The notes under the pieces are model-generated. The model did no database searches, was not told where the DNA came from, and saw only the letters and a program-made list of their open reading frames with translations. This document shows, piece by piece, positions 1-5,115 of a stretch of 6,037 nt of DNA. Source of the stretch: Anaerolineae bacterium (GTDB lineage Bacteria; Chloroflexota; Anaerolineae; Anaerolineales; Anaerolineaceae). The position numbers and the translations under genes were made by a program. The stretch covers positions 1-6,037 of the forward strand of contig JACRAG010000355.1 in NCBI GenBank assembly GCA_016213455.1, read 5' to 3'. Numbering within the stretch: position 1 is the stretch's first letter; the number at the start of each line of letters is the position of its first letter.

Positions 1-528
1 ACGGAAGCGCTCGCCGCCGATCATTTCCTTGCGCGGCATGGTGCCTTCGGCGCGCATATCCAGCCCGATGGTCAGGCCCTGCGAGTTGATCGCCTGGACC
101 ACGCCGGAAATCGTCTCGCCCAATTGTTTTTCAAAGAAAGCAAGCTGAGCCTGGCGTTCGGCGTCGCGAATGCGCTGCTGAATCACCTGACGGGCGGTCT
201 GCGCCGCCACACGGCCGAAATCACGCGGGGTGCTCTCCACAATCACCATGCTGCCCAGCTCGGCCTCGGGATCAACCCGGCGCGCGTCAGCCAGGGTGCA
301 TTCGGTGCGTGTGTCCTGCACCTGTTCCACCACTTCTTTCTCGGCAGAAATTGTGACTTTGCCCGTCTCGAGGTCGATACGTGCTTCAACCTGTTGGGCA
401 TTGGAGGCCATCACAGCACGCCGGTAGGCCGAAACCATGGCCGACTCCAGCGCCTTGACGATGATCTCTTTCGGCAGCTGTTTCTCCTCTAAAACCTCAT
501 TAAAGGCCAGGACAAACTCGTTCTTCAT
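1..528 (-). CDS. nusA: Transcription termination/antitermination factor NusA, N-terminal part (runs off the left edge)
   Basis: NusA binds RNA polymerase and the nascent transcript and modulates pausing, termination and antitermination in the cytoplasm. The 176 visible codons start MKNEFVLAFNEVLEE and contain the NusA N-terminal RNAP-binding domain (about residues 1-125), with the typical segments KALESAMVSAYRRA (25-38) and FGRVAAQTARQVIQQRIRDA (104-123). The S1 RNA-binding domain begins near residue 136 and is cut at residue 176, at MPRKEMIGGERFR; the rest of S1 and both KH domains lie outside the window. The ATG at 528 is chosen because family homology begins there. A GGGAG at 545-541 is the only Shine-Dalgarno-like stretch, 12 nt upstream, which is rather far. 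rimP, the usual upstream gene, is missing; nusA instead follows its own promoter (722-694) and a hairpin-bearing leader. The family assignment is secure. Confidence 0.95.
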   Translation of the reverse strand, partial: MKNEFVLAFNEVLEEKQLPKEIIVKALESAMVSAYRRAVMASNAQQVEARIDLETGKVTISAEKEVVEQVQDTRTECTLADARRVDPEAELGSMVIVESTPRDFGRVAAQTARQVIQQRIRDAERQAQLAFFEKQLGETISGVVQAINSQGLTIGLDMRAEGTMPRKEMIGGERFR

Positions 529-631
529 TGCTCTAACTTACTCCCGCTCAAACAAACCTCAAAATTGGATCTGGAACGGCGCAGGCGCGCCAACCAGCGA
601 ATACCTGTTTTATTCACTGCCGCATACAACC

Positions 632-656
632 AAAAAAGTGGGGGGAGCCCACTTTT
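632..656 (-). terminator. Terminator-like hairpin inside the nusA leader (candidate attenuator)
   Basis: On the minus strand a perfect 9-bp stem AAAAGTGGG / CCCACTTTT closes a 5-nt loop, and the transcript continues as a run of six U (positions 637-632). This is the form of an intrinsic terminator. It lies downstream of the promoter at 722-694 and upstream of the nusA start at 528, so the nusA transcript must pass it. It could attenuate nusA, or it could simply stop read-through from the ABC operon that ends at 812. The stem has only five G/C or mixed core pairs next to A/T pairs, so its efficiency is uncertain. No alternative antiterminator pairing was established by eye. Confidence 0.6.
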
Positions 657-693
657 CGATGACGCAGTATTGACCACAACAGTAAACAAAATG

Positions 694-722
694 ATTCTAG
701 CATGGTTCAAGTCCCAATGCAA
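694..722 (-). promoter_or_regulatory. Sigma-70 type promoter for nusA
   Basis: On the minus strand, TTGCAT (722-717) and TAGAAT (699-694) are separated by exactly 17 bp. The -10 is preceded by TG one base away, giving an extended -10 (TGC-TAGAAT). Transcription would start near 687, giving a leader of about 160 nt before the nusA ATG. The ABC ATPase gene ends at 812, so this promoter gives nusA its own start point. Assignment is by motif and position only. Confidence 0.65.
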
Positions 723-811
723 GGGAAATTAATGAAATTCTGAGATTGTGGGTGCGAATCGGGATCATCCAGGGCGGAAGGGCCGCGGCAACCTCTCCTT
801 CTCCGCAAAAC
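723..811. other. Spacer between the ABC operon and the nusA promoter
   Basis: This short stretch contains no supported gene. I see no convincing intrinsic terminator for the ABC operon here: the GC-rich part around 775-795 can fold weakly around GCCGCGGC but has no following T-run on the minus strand. Read-through from the ABC operon toward nusA is therefore possible. Confidence 0.4.
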
Positions 812-1825
812 TCACACCGCCTGGCCCCGCTCCCCATCCACCAGCAGCTTCTCCTGGTAAATGCGGCGAATGGTCTCCTCCAGCGGCGGGCGGCGCACCT
901 CCAGGTCAGCGATGGCAAAGCGCTCCAGCAAACGGCGGATCAATTCAGCCGAGCTCAATTCGCGGTGATCAAACGCATACACCGCCTGCCGGCCTTCGCG
1001 GCGCGGCGCGGGCAGCCCCGGCAGGTTCACATCCGCATAATCTTCGGCAAAATCCACCTTCAACGACCAGAAACTCTCAAACGCATCGTTCAACCCCGCC
1101 AGGCTGCCGTCATACAACAGCCGCCCCAAATCCAGGATCATCACGCGCTCGCACAGCCGTTCCACGTCCGACAGGTCGTGCGTGGTGAGCAGCACGGTCA
1201 CCCCGCGCTGGCGGTTGACATGCGACACAAACTGGCGGATGTGCTCCTTCGCCACCACATCCAGGCCGATGGTCGGCTCATCCAGAAAGAGCAGGTGCGG
1301 TTCGTGCAGCAGCGCGGCGCAGATATCCGCGCGCATACGCTGACCCAACGAAAGCGAGCGCACGGGGGTGTTGATGAACGGCTCCAGATCCAACAGGCGG
1401 CTGAACTCTGCCAGGTTGGAGCGGAAGCGCGCCGGCGGAATGTCGTACATGGGCTGCAGCAGCTCCAGCGAGTCGATCACCGGCAGATCCCACCACAGCG
1501 TGGAGCGGTAACCAAACACCGCGCCGATCTGGCGCACATAGCGCTCGCGCACCTTCCAGGGCACCACACCGTTCACCTGCACCTCGCCGGCAGTCGGCAC
1601 CAGCAGCCCGGTCAGCACCTTGATGGTGGTGGATTTTCCTGCCCCGTTGGGCCCCAGGTAGCCCACCAGCTCGCCCGCCTGCAGCGAAAAGCTGACAGCG
1701 TTGACCGCCTGCACCATGCGGTGGCGCGGCGCAAACAGGTTCAACACCGCCCCGCGCAGCCCCGGGCGGCGCTCCATCACGCGGAATGTTTTCTGCAATC
1801 CTTCGACACGGATCATTTCAGGCAT
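812..1825 (-). CDS. ABC exporter ATP-binding protein, COG4586 type
   Basis: This is the ATPase subunit that would power export by the two permeases encoded just upstream. The 337-residue protein has Walker A GPNGAGKST (58-66), signature LSLGQ (158-162), Walker B LLFLDEP (178-184), D-loop IGLD (186-189) and switch His in TTHD (H216). The segment WWDLP (111-115) and the LSLGQRMRA form of the signature are typical of COG4586 ATPases, which pair with COG4587 and COG3694 permeases. A C-terminal part (about 250-337) beyond the nucleotide-binding fold is also usual there. Oddly, the Q-loop position reads VFGYRSTLWW, with Tyr106 where I expect Gln (VFGQ). The start at 1825 is supported by AGGGA about 8 nt upstream, although the ATG three codons later is possible. 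It lies 3 nt after the preceding permease stop. The substrate is unknown; a cyanobacterial relative has been linked to viologen export, which does not establish the substrate here. Confidence 0.9.
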   Translation of the reverse strand: MPEMIRVEGLQKTFRVMERRPGLRGAVLNLFAPRHRMVQAVNAVSFSLQAGELVGYLGPNGAGKSTTIKVLTGLLVPTAGEVQVNGVVPWKVRERYVRQIGAVFGYRSTLWWDLPVIDSLELLQPMYDIPPARFRSNLAEFSRLLDLEPFINTPVRSLSLGQRMRADICAALLHEPHLLFLDEPTIGLDVVAKEHIRQFVSHVNRQRGVTVLLTTHDLSDVERLCERVMILDLGRLLYDGSLAGLNDAFESFWSLKVDFAEDYADVNLPGLPAPRREGRQAVYAFDHRELSSAELIRRLLERFAIADLEVRRPPLEETIRRIYQEKLLVDGERGQAV

Positions 1826-1828
1826 GGC

Positions 1829-2638
1829 TCACGTCCCTGTGCTTTGATACTTGCTCAAACCGAACGTCCAGAAGCGCCAGGCTGCCAGCAGCATCAACAA
1901 CGCTGCGGGCAGGGCGAAAAACGGCGCCCACACCGGAAAACCCAACGGGTCGGGCCTGTCCAAAAAGTACAGCGCCGGATAGTAATTCAAGAAGATGAAG
2001 GGAAAGATATAGGTGAAGAACCCGCGCAGCCAGGTGGGGAAGATGGTCGCCGGGTAGCTCATCACCTCCACCCCGCCGTAGGTGACCACGTTGATCGCCT
2101 CGACGCGCTGCACCGTCCAGAAAACCAGCGTCGAGCCGACCATGAAAAGCGCGCCCATCGCCAGAACCTGGCTGAGCAGCACCACCGGCAGATAAACCAC
2201 TTTGGCGGGCGTCCAATGGATGTCGAGAGTCACCAGCGCGTAGATCAGCACCGCCGCGCCCTGCCCGATGCGCCCGATGCGCCGCAGCACAAACGAACTG
2301 CCGAAAATTTGCGCCGCCACGCTCATTGGACGCAGCAGCACCTGGTCCAGCGTGCCCTGGCGGATGAATACGGAGAAAAAATCCGGGTCAAAACCGGAGA
2401 AGACCATATCCATCGTGCCGAAGGCCACCTCGATCATCCCGTAGAGAAACGCCACCTCCGGGATGGTCCAGCCCGCGATGTTGCCAAAGCGCTGCAGCAC
2501 CAGGTAGGTAGAAAAGAAGTACGACACGTTCAACAGCCCGGTGGTCAGCACGTCCAACCAGAAGGAGAAACGGAACTGCATCTGCGAGCGCAGTTGAATG
2601 GAGATCAGGCGCAGGTAGAGACCCAGGGTGCGGCGCAT
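1829..2638 (-). CDS. ABC-2 type exporter permease, COG3694 type
   Basis: This is an integral membrane subunit of the exporter, expected in the cytoplasmic membrane as a half-channel with the neighbouring permease. The 269 residues form about six hydrophobic segments, roughly 25-47, 61-81, 125-140, 147-174, 185-222 (broken) and 236-258. The segment GTLDQVLLRP (95-104) and the C-terminal tail GLSKYQSTG (260-268) are typical of COG3694 permeases. The reading frame stays open far upstream into the previous gene, but the ATG at 2638 is chosen because a full AAGGAGG sits 6 nt before it and homology to the family begins there. It starts 2 nt after the stop of the upstream permease and ends 3 nt before the ATPase start, so the three genes are surely co-transcribed and probably translationally coupled. 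Substrate unknown. Confidence 0.88.
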   Translation of the reverse strand: MRRTLGLYLRLISIQLRSQMQFRFSFWLDVLTTGLLNVSYFFSTYLVLQRFGNIAGWTIPEVAFLYGMIEVAFGTMDMVFSGFDPDFFSVFIRQGTLDQVLLRPMSVAAQIFGSSFVLRRIGRIGQGAAVLIYALVTLDIHWTPAKVVYLPVVLLSQVLAMGALFMVGSTLVFWTVQRVEAINVVTYGGVEVMSYPATIFPTWLRGFFTYIFPFIFLNYYPALYFLDRPDPLGFPVWAPFFALPAALLMLLAAWRFWTFGLSKYQSTGT

Positions 2639-2640
2639 GT

Positions 2641-3435
2641 TCACCCTCCTTGAATGACCAGCTTGCGCAGTCCCAGGCGCAGCACGGCATAACATGCCAG
2701 CACCAGCACCGCCAGCCAGGCAGCCTGCTGCGCCAGCGCGGACAGCAGCGCCTCGCCGTTCAGCAGGCCCAGGTACACTTCCATGCTGGTGTTGAACATG
2801 CCCGGGAAAGGCGTGTACTGGCTGAACTGCACAAACCAGTCGGGATACATGCGCAGGGGCAGGATGAAACCCGAGAGCAGCTGCGAAGCGATGAATGCCG
2901 CCCGCCCCACGCCACGCGCGTCCGGCGTCCAGAAAGCCGCCAGGTTGACCAAAAACCGCCAGGCAAAGCAAAGCAGCCAGCCCAACAGCAGCGATCCGAG
3001 CGCCGCCAGCCAGCCCAACCCGCTTTTGGGCGTCTGAATGGGGAAGAAGAATGCATACACCGCCACCAGCAGCACCCCGCGCCCCAGCAGGTTGACCACG
3101 GAGCGCCCCAGGTCCTTGCCCATCCACAGAAAGAACAGCGGCACCGGGCGCACCAGGTCCGCGGCAATGCTGCCGGTGTAAACGCTGGTCATCAGCTCAT
3201 AGGAGCCGAAGATGTTCATGAAGGCGAGCATCGCCTGGCCCACTACAATGAAGGTCAGCGCGCCGGGCAGGTCCAGCCCGTTCACGCTGCCCTGGCTGGA
3301 CAGCAGCGCCATCACCACCGCCGCGCGGAACAGCCCCCAGAAGAAATTGGTCACCAGCCCAGCCAGCATCGCGGTGCGGTAGGTGAGCTGCTGCAGGAAG
3401 GAGAGTTTGATAATGCGCCAAAAAGTGACCATCAT
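2641..3435 (-). CDS. ABC-2 type exporter permease, COG4587 type
   Basis: This is the first gene of the three-gene exporter operon and the second membrane subunit. The 264-residue protein has about six hydrophobic stretches (about 22-46, 57-78, 112-132, 141-168, 178-195 and 233-256). The cytosolic motif TGSIAADLVRPVP (87-99) matches the tG-x-ia-x-dLlRP pattern of COG4587 permeases. The two permeases are different families, so a heterodimeric channel with an ATPase dimer is expected. The start is uncertain: tandem ATG codons (3435 and 3432) have no good Shine-Dalgarno, only GAG close by, and a -10-like TAGAAT at 3465-3460 would give a very short leader. The rpmE terminator just upstream separates this operon from the ribosomal-protein operon. 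Confidence 0.87.
   Translation of the reverse strand: MMVTFWRIIKLSFLQQLTYRTAMLAGLVTNFFWGLFRAAVVMALLSSQGSVNGLDLPGALTFIVVGQAMLAFMNIFGSYELMTSVYTGSIAADLVRPVPLFFLWMGKDLGRSVVNLLGRGVLLVAVYAFFFPIQTPKSGLGWLAALGSLLLGWLLCFAWRFLVNLAAFWTPDARGVGRAAFIASQLLSGFILPLRMYPDWFVQFSQYTPFPGMFNTSMEVYLGLLNGEALLSALAQQAAWLAVLVLACYAVLRLGLRKLVIQGG
2645..2651 (-). promoter_or_regulatory. Strong Shine-Dalgarno that fixes the COG3694 permease start
   Basis: AAGGAGG on the minus strand (2651-2645) lies in the last codons of the upstream permease gene, 6 nt before the ATG at 2638. The upstream gene's TGA (2643-2641) lies between them, so ribosomes finishing the first permease are placed to re-initiate on the second. This decides the start in a frame that is otherwise open much further upstream. 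Confidence 0.85.
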
Positions 3436-3459
3436 GCATCTCGCGCGGGGAATGGATTG

Positions 3460-3465
3460 ATTCTA
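3460..3465 (-). promoter_or_regulatory. Possible -10 element of the ABC operon
   Basis: TAGAAT on the minus strand (3465-3460) would place a start near 3453, about 18 nt before the first permease ATG. No acceptable -35 is found at 16-18 bp upstream, where the rpmE terminator stem lies. The call rests on one hexamer and the need for a promoter after that terminator. Confidence 0.3.
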
Positions 3466-3474
3466 CTCCGGGGC

Positions 3475-3504
3475 AAAAAAAGAGGCTGTCCGAAAACAGC
3501 CTCT
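3475..3504 (-). terminator. Intrinsic terminator of the rplU-rpmA-rpmE operon
   Basis: On the minus strand a perfect 9-bp stem AGAGGCTGT / ACAGCCTCT encloses a TTTCGG loop that can tighten to a UUCG tetraloop, followed by a T-run (seven counting the last stem base). It lies 47 nt after the rpmE stop and before the ABC operon. In the plus direction the stem is followed by ACTTTTT, so it might also work weakly for plus-strand transcripts, but no plus-strand gene reaches it. Confidence 0.92.
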
Positions 3505-3520
3505 ACTTTTTGATCTTGGA

Positions 3521-3540
3521 GAACAGGATCGCGCCTGTTC
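3521..3540 (-). other. Hairpin between the rpmE stop and the terminator
   Basis: GAACAGG and CCTGTTC form a perfect 7-bp inverted repeat around a 6-nt loop, ten bases after the rpmE stop codon. No T-run follows on the minus strand, so it is not a terminator itself. It would sit as a second 3'-end stem in the mRNA and may protect it from 3' exonucleases; this role is inference. Confidence 0.5.
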
Positions 3541-3550
3541 GTTCGCATCG

Positions 3551-4027
3551 TTACGCAACAACCTCATCGGCGGCGGCGGGGAGCTGGTAACCCAGGCCAC
3601 GCAGCGTTTTCTTGAGGTCGATGAGCGATTTGCGACCGAAACCTTCGACGTTCAGCACAGCGGTTTCGCCCTGCTCGAGCAGCGCAATCACCTGGCCCAC
3701 GGTGGTCACACCGGCTTTCGCCAGCGCGTCGGTGGGGCGGGTGCCCAGGCTGAGCTCAGCCAGGGGGCGGTCCAATGAAGTGCGCGCGTTGTCGCGGGCT
3801 TTCTTCTGGTCGACAAAGCTCGCGCGAGCCTGCAGCTTGCGGTAGAAGCGGTCAACCTGACCTTCGGTGTCCACGATGCGGGCCTGCTCACCGGTGTAGA
3901 ACGGGTGGCATTTGTAGCAGATTTCGGTGCGGATCGCCTTGCGAGTCGAACCGGTGGTCCAGCTGTTGCCGCATGCGCAGGTGACCTGCGATTCGGGGAA
4001 GTAATTGGGGTGAATACCCTTTTTCAT
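3551..4027 (-). CDS. rpmE: Ribosomal protein bL31 (zinc form) fused to an RNA polymerase alpha C-terminal-like domain
   Basis: bL31 lies on the large subunit near the central protuberance and contacts the small-subunit head. Residues 1-70 are a full-length zinc-type bL31: MKKGIHPNY start, cysteines C17, C19, C37 and C40, and CHPFYTGEQ (40-48) followed by RIVDTEGQVDRF (50-61). Family members normally end at about 70 residues; this one continues to 158. After a charged linker (about 70-88), residues 90-150 read like the helix-hairpin-helix domain of the RNAP alpha subunit, ending NVEGFGRKSLIDLKKTL (126-142). By-eye alignment to E. coli alpha puts R97 at R265, D100 at N268, G131 at G296, K133 at K298 and S134 at S299. 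The frame is unbroken, so this is not a frameshift. AAAGGA about 8 nt upstream supports the ATG at 4027. It is the last gene of the operon. That the added domain binds rRNA, DNA or transcription factors is inference. Confidence 0.9.
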   Translation of the reverse strand: MKKGIHPNYFPESQVTCACGNSWTTGSTRKAIRTEICYKCHPFYTGEQARIVDTEGQVDRFYRKLQARASFVDQKKARDNARTSLDRPLAELSLGTRPTDALAKAGVTTVGQVIALLEQGETAVLNVEGFGRKSLIDLKKTLRGLGYQLPAAADEVVA

Positions 4028-4043
4028 GATACATTCCTTTCGA

Positions 4044-4081
4044 CCTGCAATCCGGGTATCTCAGCGGAACCCCGGGGCAGG
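4044..4081 (-). other. Foldable intercistronic element before rpmE
   Basis: The 71-nt gap between rpmA and rpmE is much longer than the other gaps in this operon. On the minus strand CCTGC (4081-4077) can pair with GCAGG (4048-4044), and CCGGG within the CCCCGGGG palindrome (4077-4070) can pair with CCCGG near 4055. The outer stem ends just before the rpmE Shine-Dalgarno. There is no T-run, so it is not a terminator. A role in setting rpmE translation or RNA processing is inference. Confidence 0.3.
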
Positions 4082-4098
4082 ATCATCAAAACCGCAGC

Positions 4099-4365
4099 CT
4101 AAGCAGCGGTGGCTTCGGGTTGAATCGAGACGATCTTGCGGCCGTTGGGCAGGGTCTCGTAAACCACCACACCGTCGGACGTGGCAAACAACGTATCGTC
4201 TTTGCCGAGGCCGACATTATGACCGGGTTTGATGCGTGTACCACGCTGGCGAACCAGAATGGAGCCAGAGAGAACCTTCTGTCCGGCGTAGCGCTTCACA
4301 CCCAGGCGCTGGGAATTGCTATCTCGTCCATTGCGGCTTGAACCGCCACCTTTTTTGTGAGCCAT
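4099..4365 (-). CDS. rpmA: Large ribosomal subunit protein bL27
   Basis: bL27 is a 50S protein whose flexible N-terminal tail reaches toward the peptidyl transferase centre. The 88-residue product begins [20 protein letters not shown], the family hallmark, and continues with [20 protein letters not shown] and the [11 protein letters not shown] core; its length is normal. The glycine/lysine tail begins directly after the start, so there is no sign of the cleaved N-terminal extension found in Bacillota bL27. The ATG at 4365 follows the rplU TAG by 5 nt, and its Shine-Dalgarno GGAG lies in the last rplU codons, so the two genes are coupled. In many bacteria obg follows rpmA; here rpmE takes that place. 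Confidence 0.97.
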   Translation of the reverse strand: MAHKKGGGSSRNGRDSNSQRLGVKRYAGQKVLSGSILVRQRGTRIKPGHNVGLGKDDTLFATSDGVVVYETLPNGRKIVSIQPEATAA

Positions 4366-4370
4366 GACAC

Positions 4371-4688
4371 CTACTCCACTTCAATTGAGTTCACGAGCAA
4401 CCGCGTGTATTGCTGGCGATGGCCGGTCTTGACGCGGATTTTCTTCTTCGGCTTGTAGCGGAAGACATGAATTTTGGGGCCTTTGATGTGGGAGACCACA
4501 GTGGCCTGCACGGCAACCCCACTGACAGAGGGCGTGCCAACCGAAATCTGCTCGCCATCCACCAGCAACAGGACCTTGTCGAGTTTGATCTGCTGGCCGG
4601 GTTCGACCTTGAGCAAATCCACCTCAATCGCGGCCCCTTCGACGGCGCGGAACTGCTTGCCGCCGCTTTCAACAATCGCGTATTTCAT
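4371..4688 (-). CDS. rplU: Large ribosomal subunit protein bL21
   Basis: bL21 is an early-assembling 50S protein that binds 23S rRNA. The 105-residue protein starts [14 protein letters not shown] and contains [15 protein letters not shown] (31-45), the loop [17 protein letters not shown] (67-83) and [12 protein letters not shown] (88-99), all as expected for the family. Its length is also typical. The frame can be read from a GTG two codons earlier, but the ATG at 4688 is preferred because GAGGAG lies 5 nt upstream and the product then begins at the conserved MKYAI/MYAI. It is the first gene of the rplU-rpmA-rpmE operon, about 112 nt downstream of the predicted transcription start. Confidence 0.97.
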   Translation of the reverse strand: MKYAIVESGGKQFRAVEGAAIEVDLLKVEPGQQIKLDKVLLLVDGEQISVGTPSVSGVAVQATVVSHIKGPKIHVFRYKPKKKIRVKTGHRQQYTRLLVNSIEVE

Positions 4689-4693
4689 AATCA

Positions 4694-4699
4694 CTCCTC
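4694..4699 (-). promoter_or_regulatory. Shine-Dalgarno of rplU (decides the start)
   Basis: GAGGAG on the minus strand (4699-4694) has a 5-nt spacer to the ATG at 4688. The in-frame GTG at 4694 overlaps this site and is therefore unlikely to be the start. Confidence 0.8.
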
Positions 4700-4767
4700 A
4701 AGCTTCACTTCGCCACGGTCCCCGCGGATGCCCGCCGGGCCGAGGGGAAGTTGGGGAAACAGGTTTG

Positions 4768-4794
4768 TGCCCCAGCCGAACATGAGCCGGGGCA
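4768..4794 (-). promoter_or_regulatory. 5' leader hairpin of the rplU operon
   Basis: TGCCCCGGC and GCTGGGGCA on the minus strand pair over 9 bp (one G-U) around a 9-nt loop, starting about 6 nt after the predicted transcription start. No T-run follows. It could be a ribosomal-protein leader element for feedback control or a 5' stabilising stem. L21 leaders are known in other phyla, but I cannot match this one to a described family. Confidence 0.5.
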
Positions 4795-4806
4795 ATAGCG
4801 AAGGCT

Positions 4807-4835
4807 ATTATACAAGGGGCAGGGGAGTCTGTCAA
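4807..4835 (-). promoter_or_regulatory. Consensus sigma-70 promoter of the rplU-rpmA-rpmE operon
   Basis: On the minus strand TTGACA (4835-4830) and TATAAT (4812-4807) are both perfect and are separated by exactly 17 bp. Transcription would begin near 4800. Such a strong promoter fits highly expressed ribosomal-protein genes. Confidence 0.93.
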
Positions 4836-4889
4836 TACAAACCCGGGCGATTCACGCACTTTCTTTTTGCGGTTGGCCCAATTGGCCCG

Positions 4890-4910
4890 CCGCTGCGCGC
4901 GGCGCAGCGG
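4890..4910. repeat. Perfect GC-rich inverted repeat upstream of the rplU promoter
   Basis: CCGCTGCGC and GCGCAGCGG form a perfect 9-bp stem with a 3-nt loop. In the plus direction a T5 run occurs only about 10 nt later (4921-4925), after a second small GGGGC/GCCCC fold, so a terminator call is weak. It lies between the rplU promoter and the AT-rich region, and next to the CCAATTGG palindrome around 4877-4886. Function unknown. Confidence 0.45.
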
Positions 4911-4940
4911 GTCCAGGGGCTTTTTCATGCCCCGGAAGGT

Positions 4941-4969
4941 TTGTATCTACGATCCATGATTCGTATAAT
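4941..4969 (+). promoter_or_regulatory. Candidate promoter for the 5149 gene
   Basis: TTGTAT (4941-4946) and a perfect TATAAT (4964-4969) are 17 bp apart. The -35 matches consensus only at TTG. Transcription would start near 4976 with a leader of about 170 nt. A closer alternative, TATACA (5108-5113) with TATAAA (5131-5136), also has 17-bp spacing but would start within the Shine-Dalgarno, so it is less likely. Confidence 0.45.
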
Positions 4970-5057
4970 AGGATTGGGTCGGGTTTGATGTAGTGGGGTT
5001 ATGCTGCAGAAAACAACAAGACCTATTCTAATCGAAACCAACAAGCCGTTACACAGC

Positions 5058-5107
5058 CAGATGAATGGATAAGTTAACCATACAGGGTTTTATACAGATG
5101 GCTGGAT
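5058..5107 (+). repeat. Imperfect direct repeats in the AT-rich leader
   Basis: CAGATGAATGGAT (5058-5070) and CAGATGGCTGGAT (5095-5107) match at 11 of 13 positions with a 37-bp period. They are flanked by ACACAG at 5051-5056 and 5111-5116. Paired repeats upstream of a gene may be binding sites for a regulator; no partner is visible. Confidence 0.4.
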
Positions 5108-5115
5108 TATACACA
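5107..5115 (+). promoter_or_regulatory. DnaA-box-like sequence
   Basis: TTATACACA fits the DnaA box consensus TTATNCACA exactly. A one-mismatch relative, TTATACAGA, lies at 5090-5098. Two sites in an AT-rich spacer are too few to call an origin, and chance matches are common in such sequence. Confidence 0.25.

Noticed and set aside
124..492. A 122-codon plus-strand frame at the left end
   Set aside because: It is antisense to the clearly recognisable nusA coding region.
525..722. A 65-codon minus-strand frame overlapping the nusA start by ATGA
   Set aside because: It begins inside the nusA promoter, upstream of the predicted transcription start, shows no family features and does not resemble RimP.
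746..2653. A 635-codon open frame on the plus strand across the ABC genes
   Set aside because: It lies antisense to the ATPase and permease genes, which have clear family motifs. Its product is rich in His, Gln and Arg without domain features, as expected for an antisense frame of GC-rich genes, and it starts with GTG.
1829..3127. The permease frame extended upstream to 432 codons
   Set aside because: The extra N-terminal part overlaps the other permease in another frame and lacks homology. A strong AAGGAGG places the start at 2638.
2650..3513. A 287-codon plus-strand open frame opposite the first permease
   Set aside because: Same pattern: Gln/His/Arg-rich antisense reading, and it runs through the rpmE terminator hairpin.
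4698..4928. A 76-codon minus-strand frame with a basic N-terminus upstream of rplU
   Set aside because: It has no Shine-Dalgarno, its start is buried in a GGGGC/GCCCC fold, and it spans the consensus rplU promoter and leader hairpin; the C-terminal half is proline/glycine-rich low-information sequence.
4410..4988. A 192-codon plus-strand frame across rplU
   Set aside because: It is antisense to rplU and its promoter and has no independent support.
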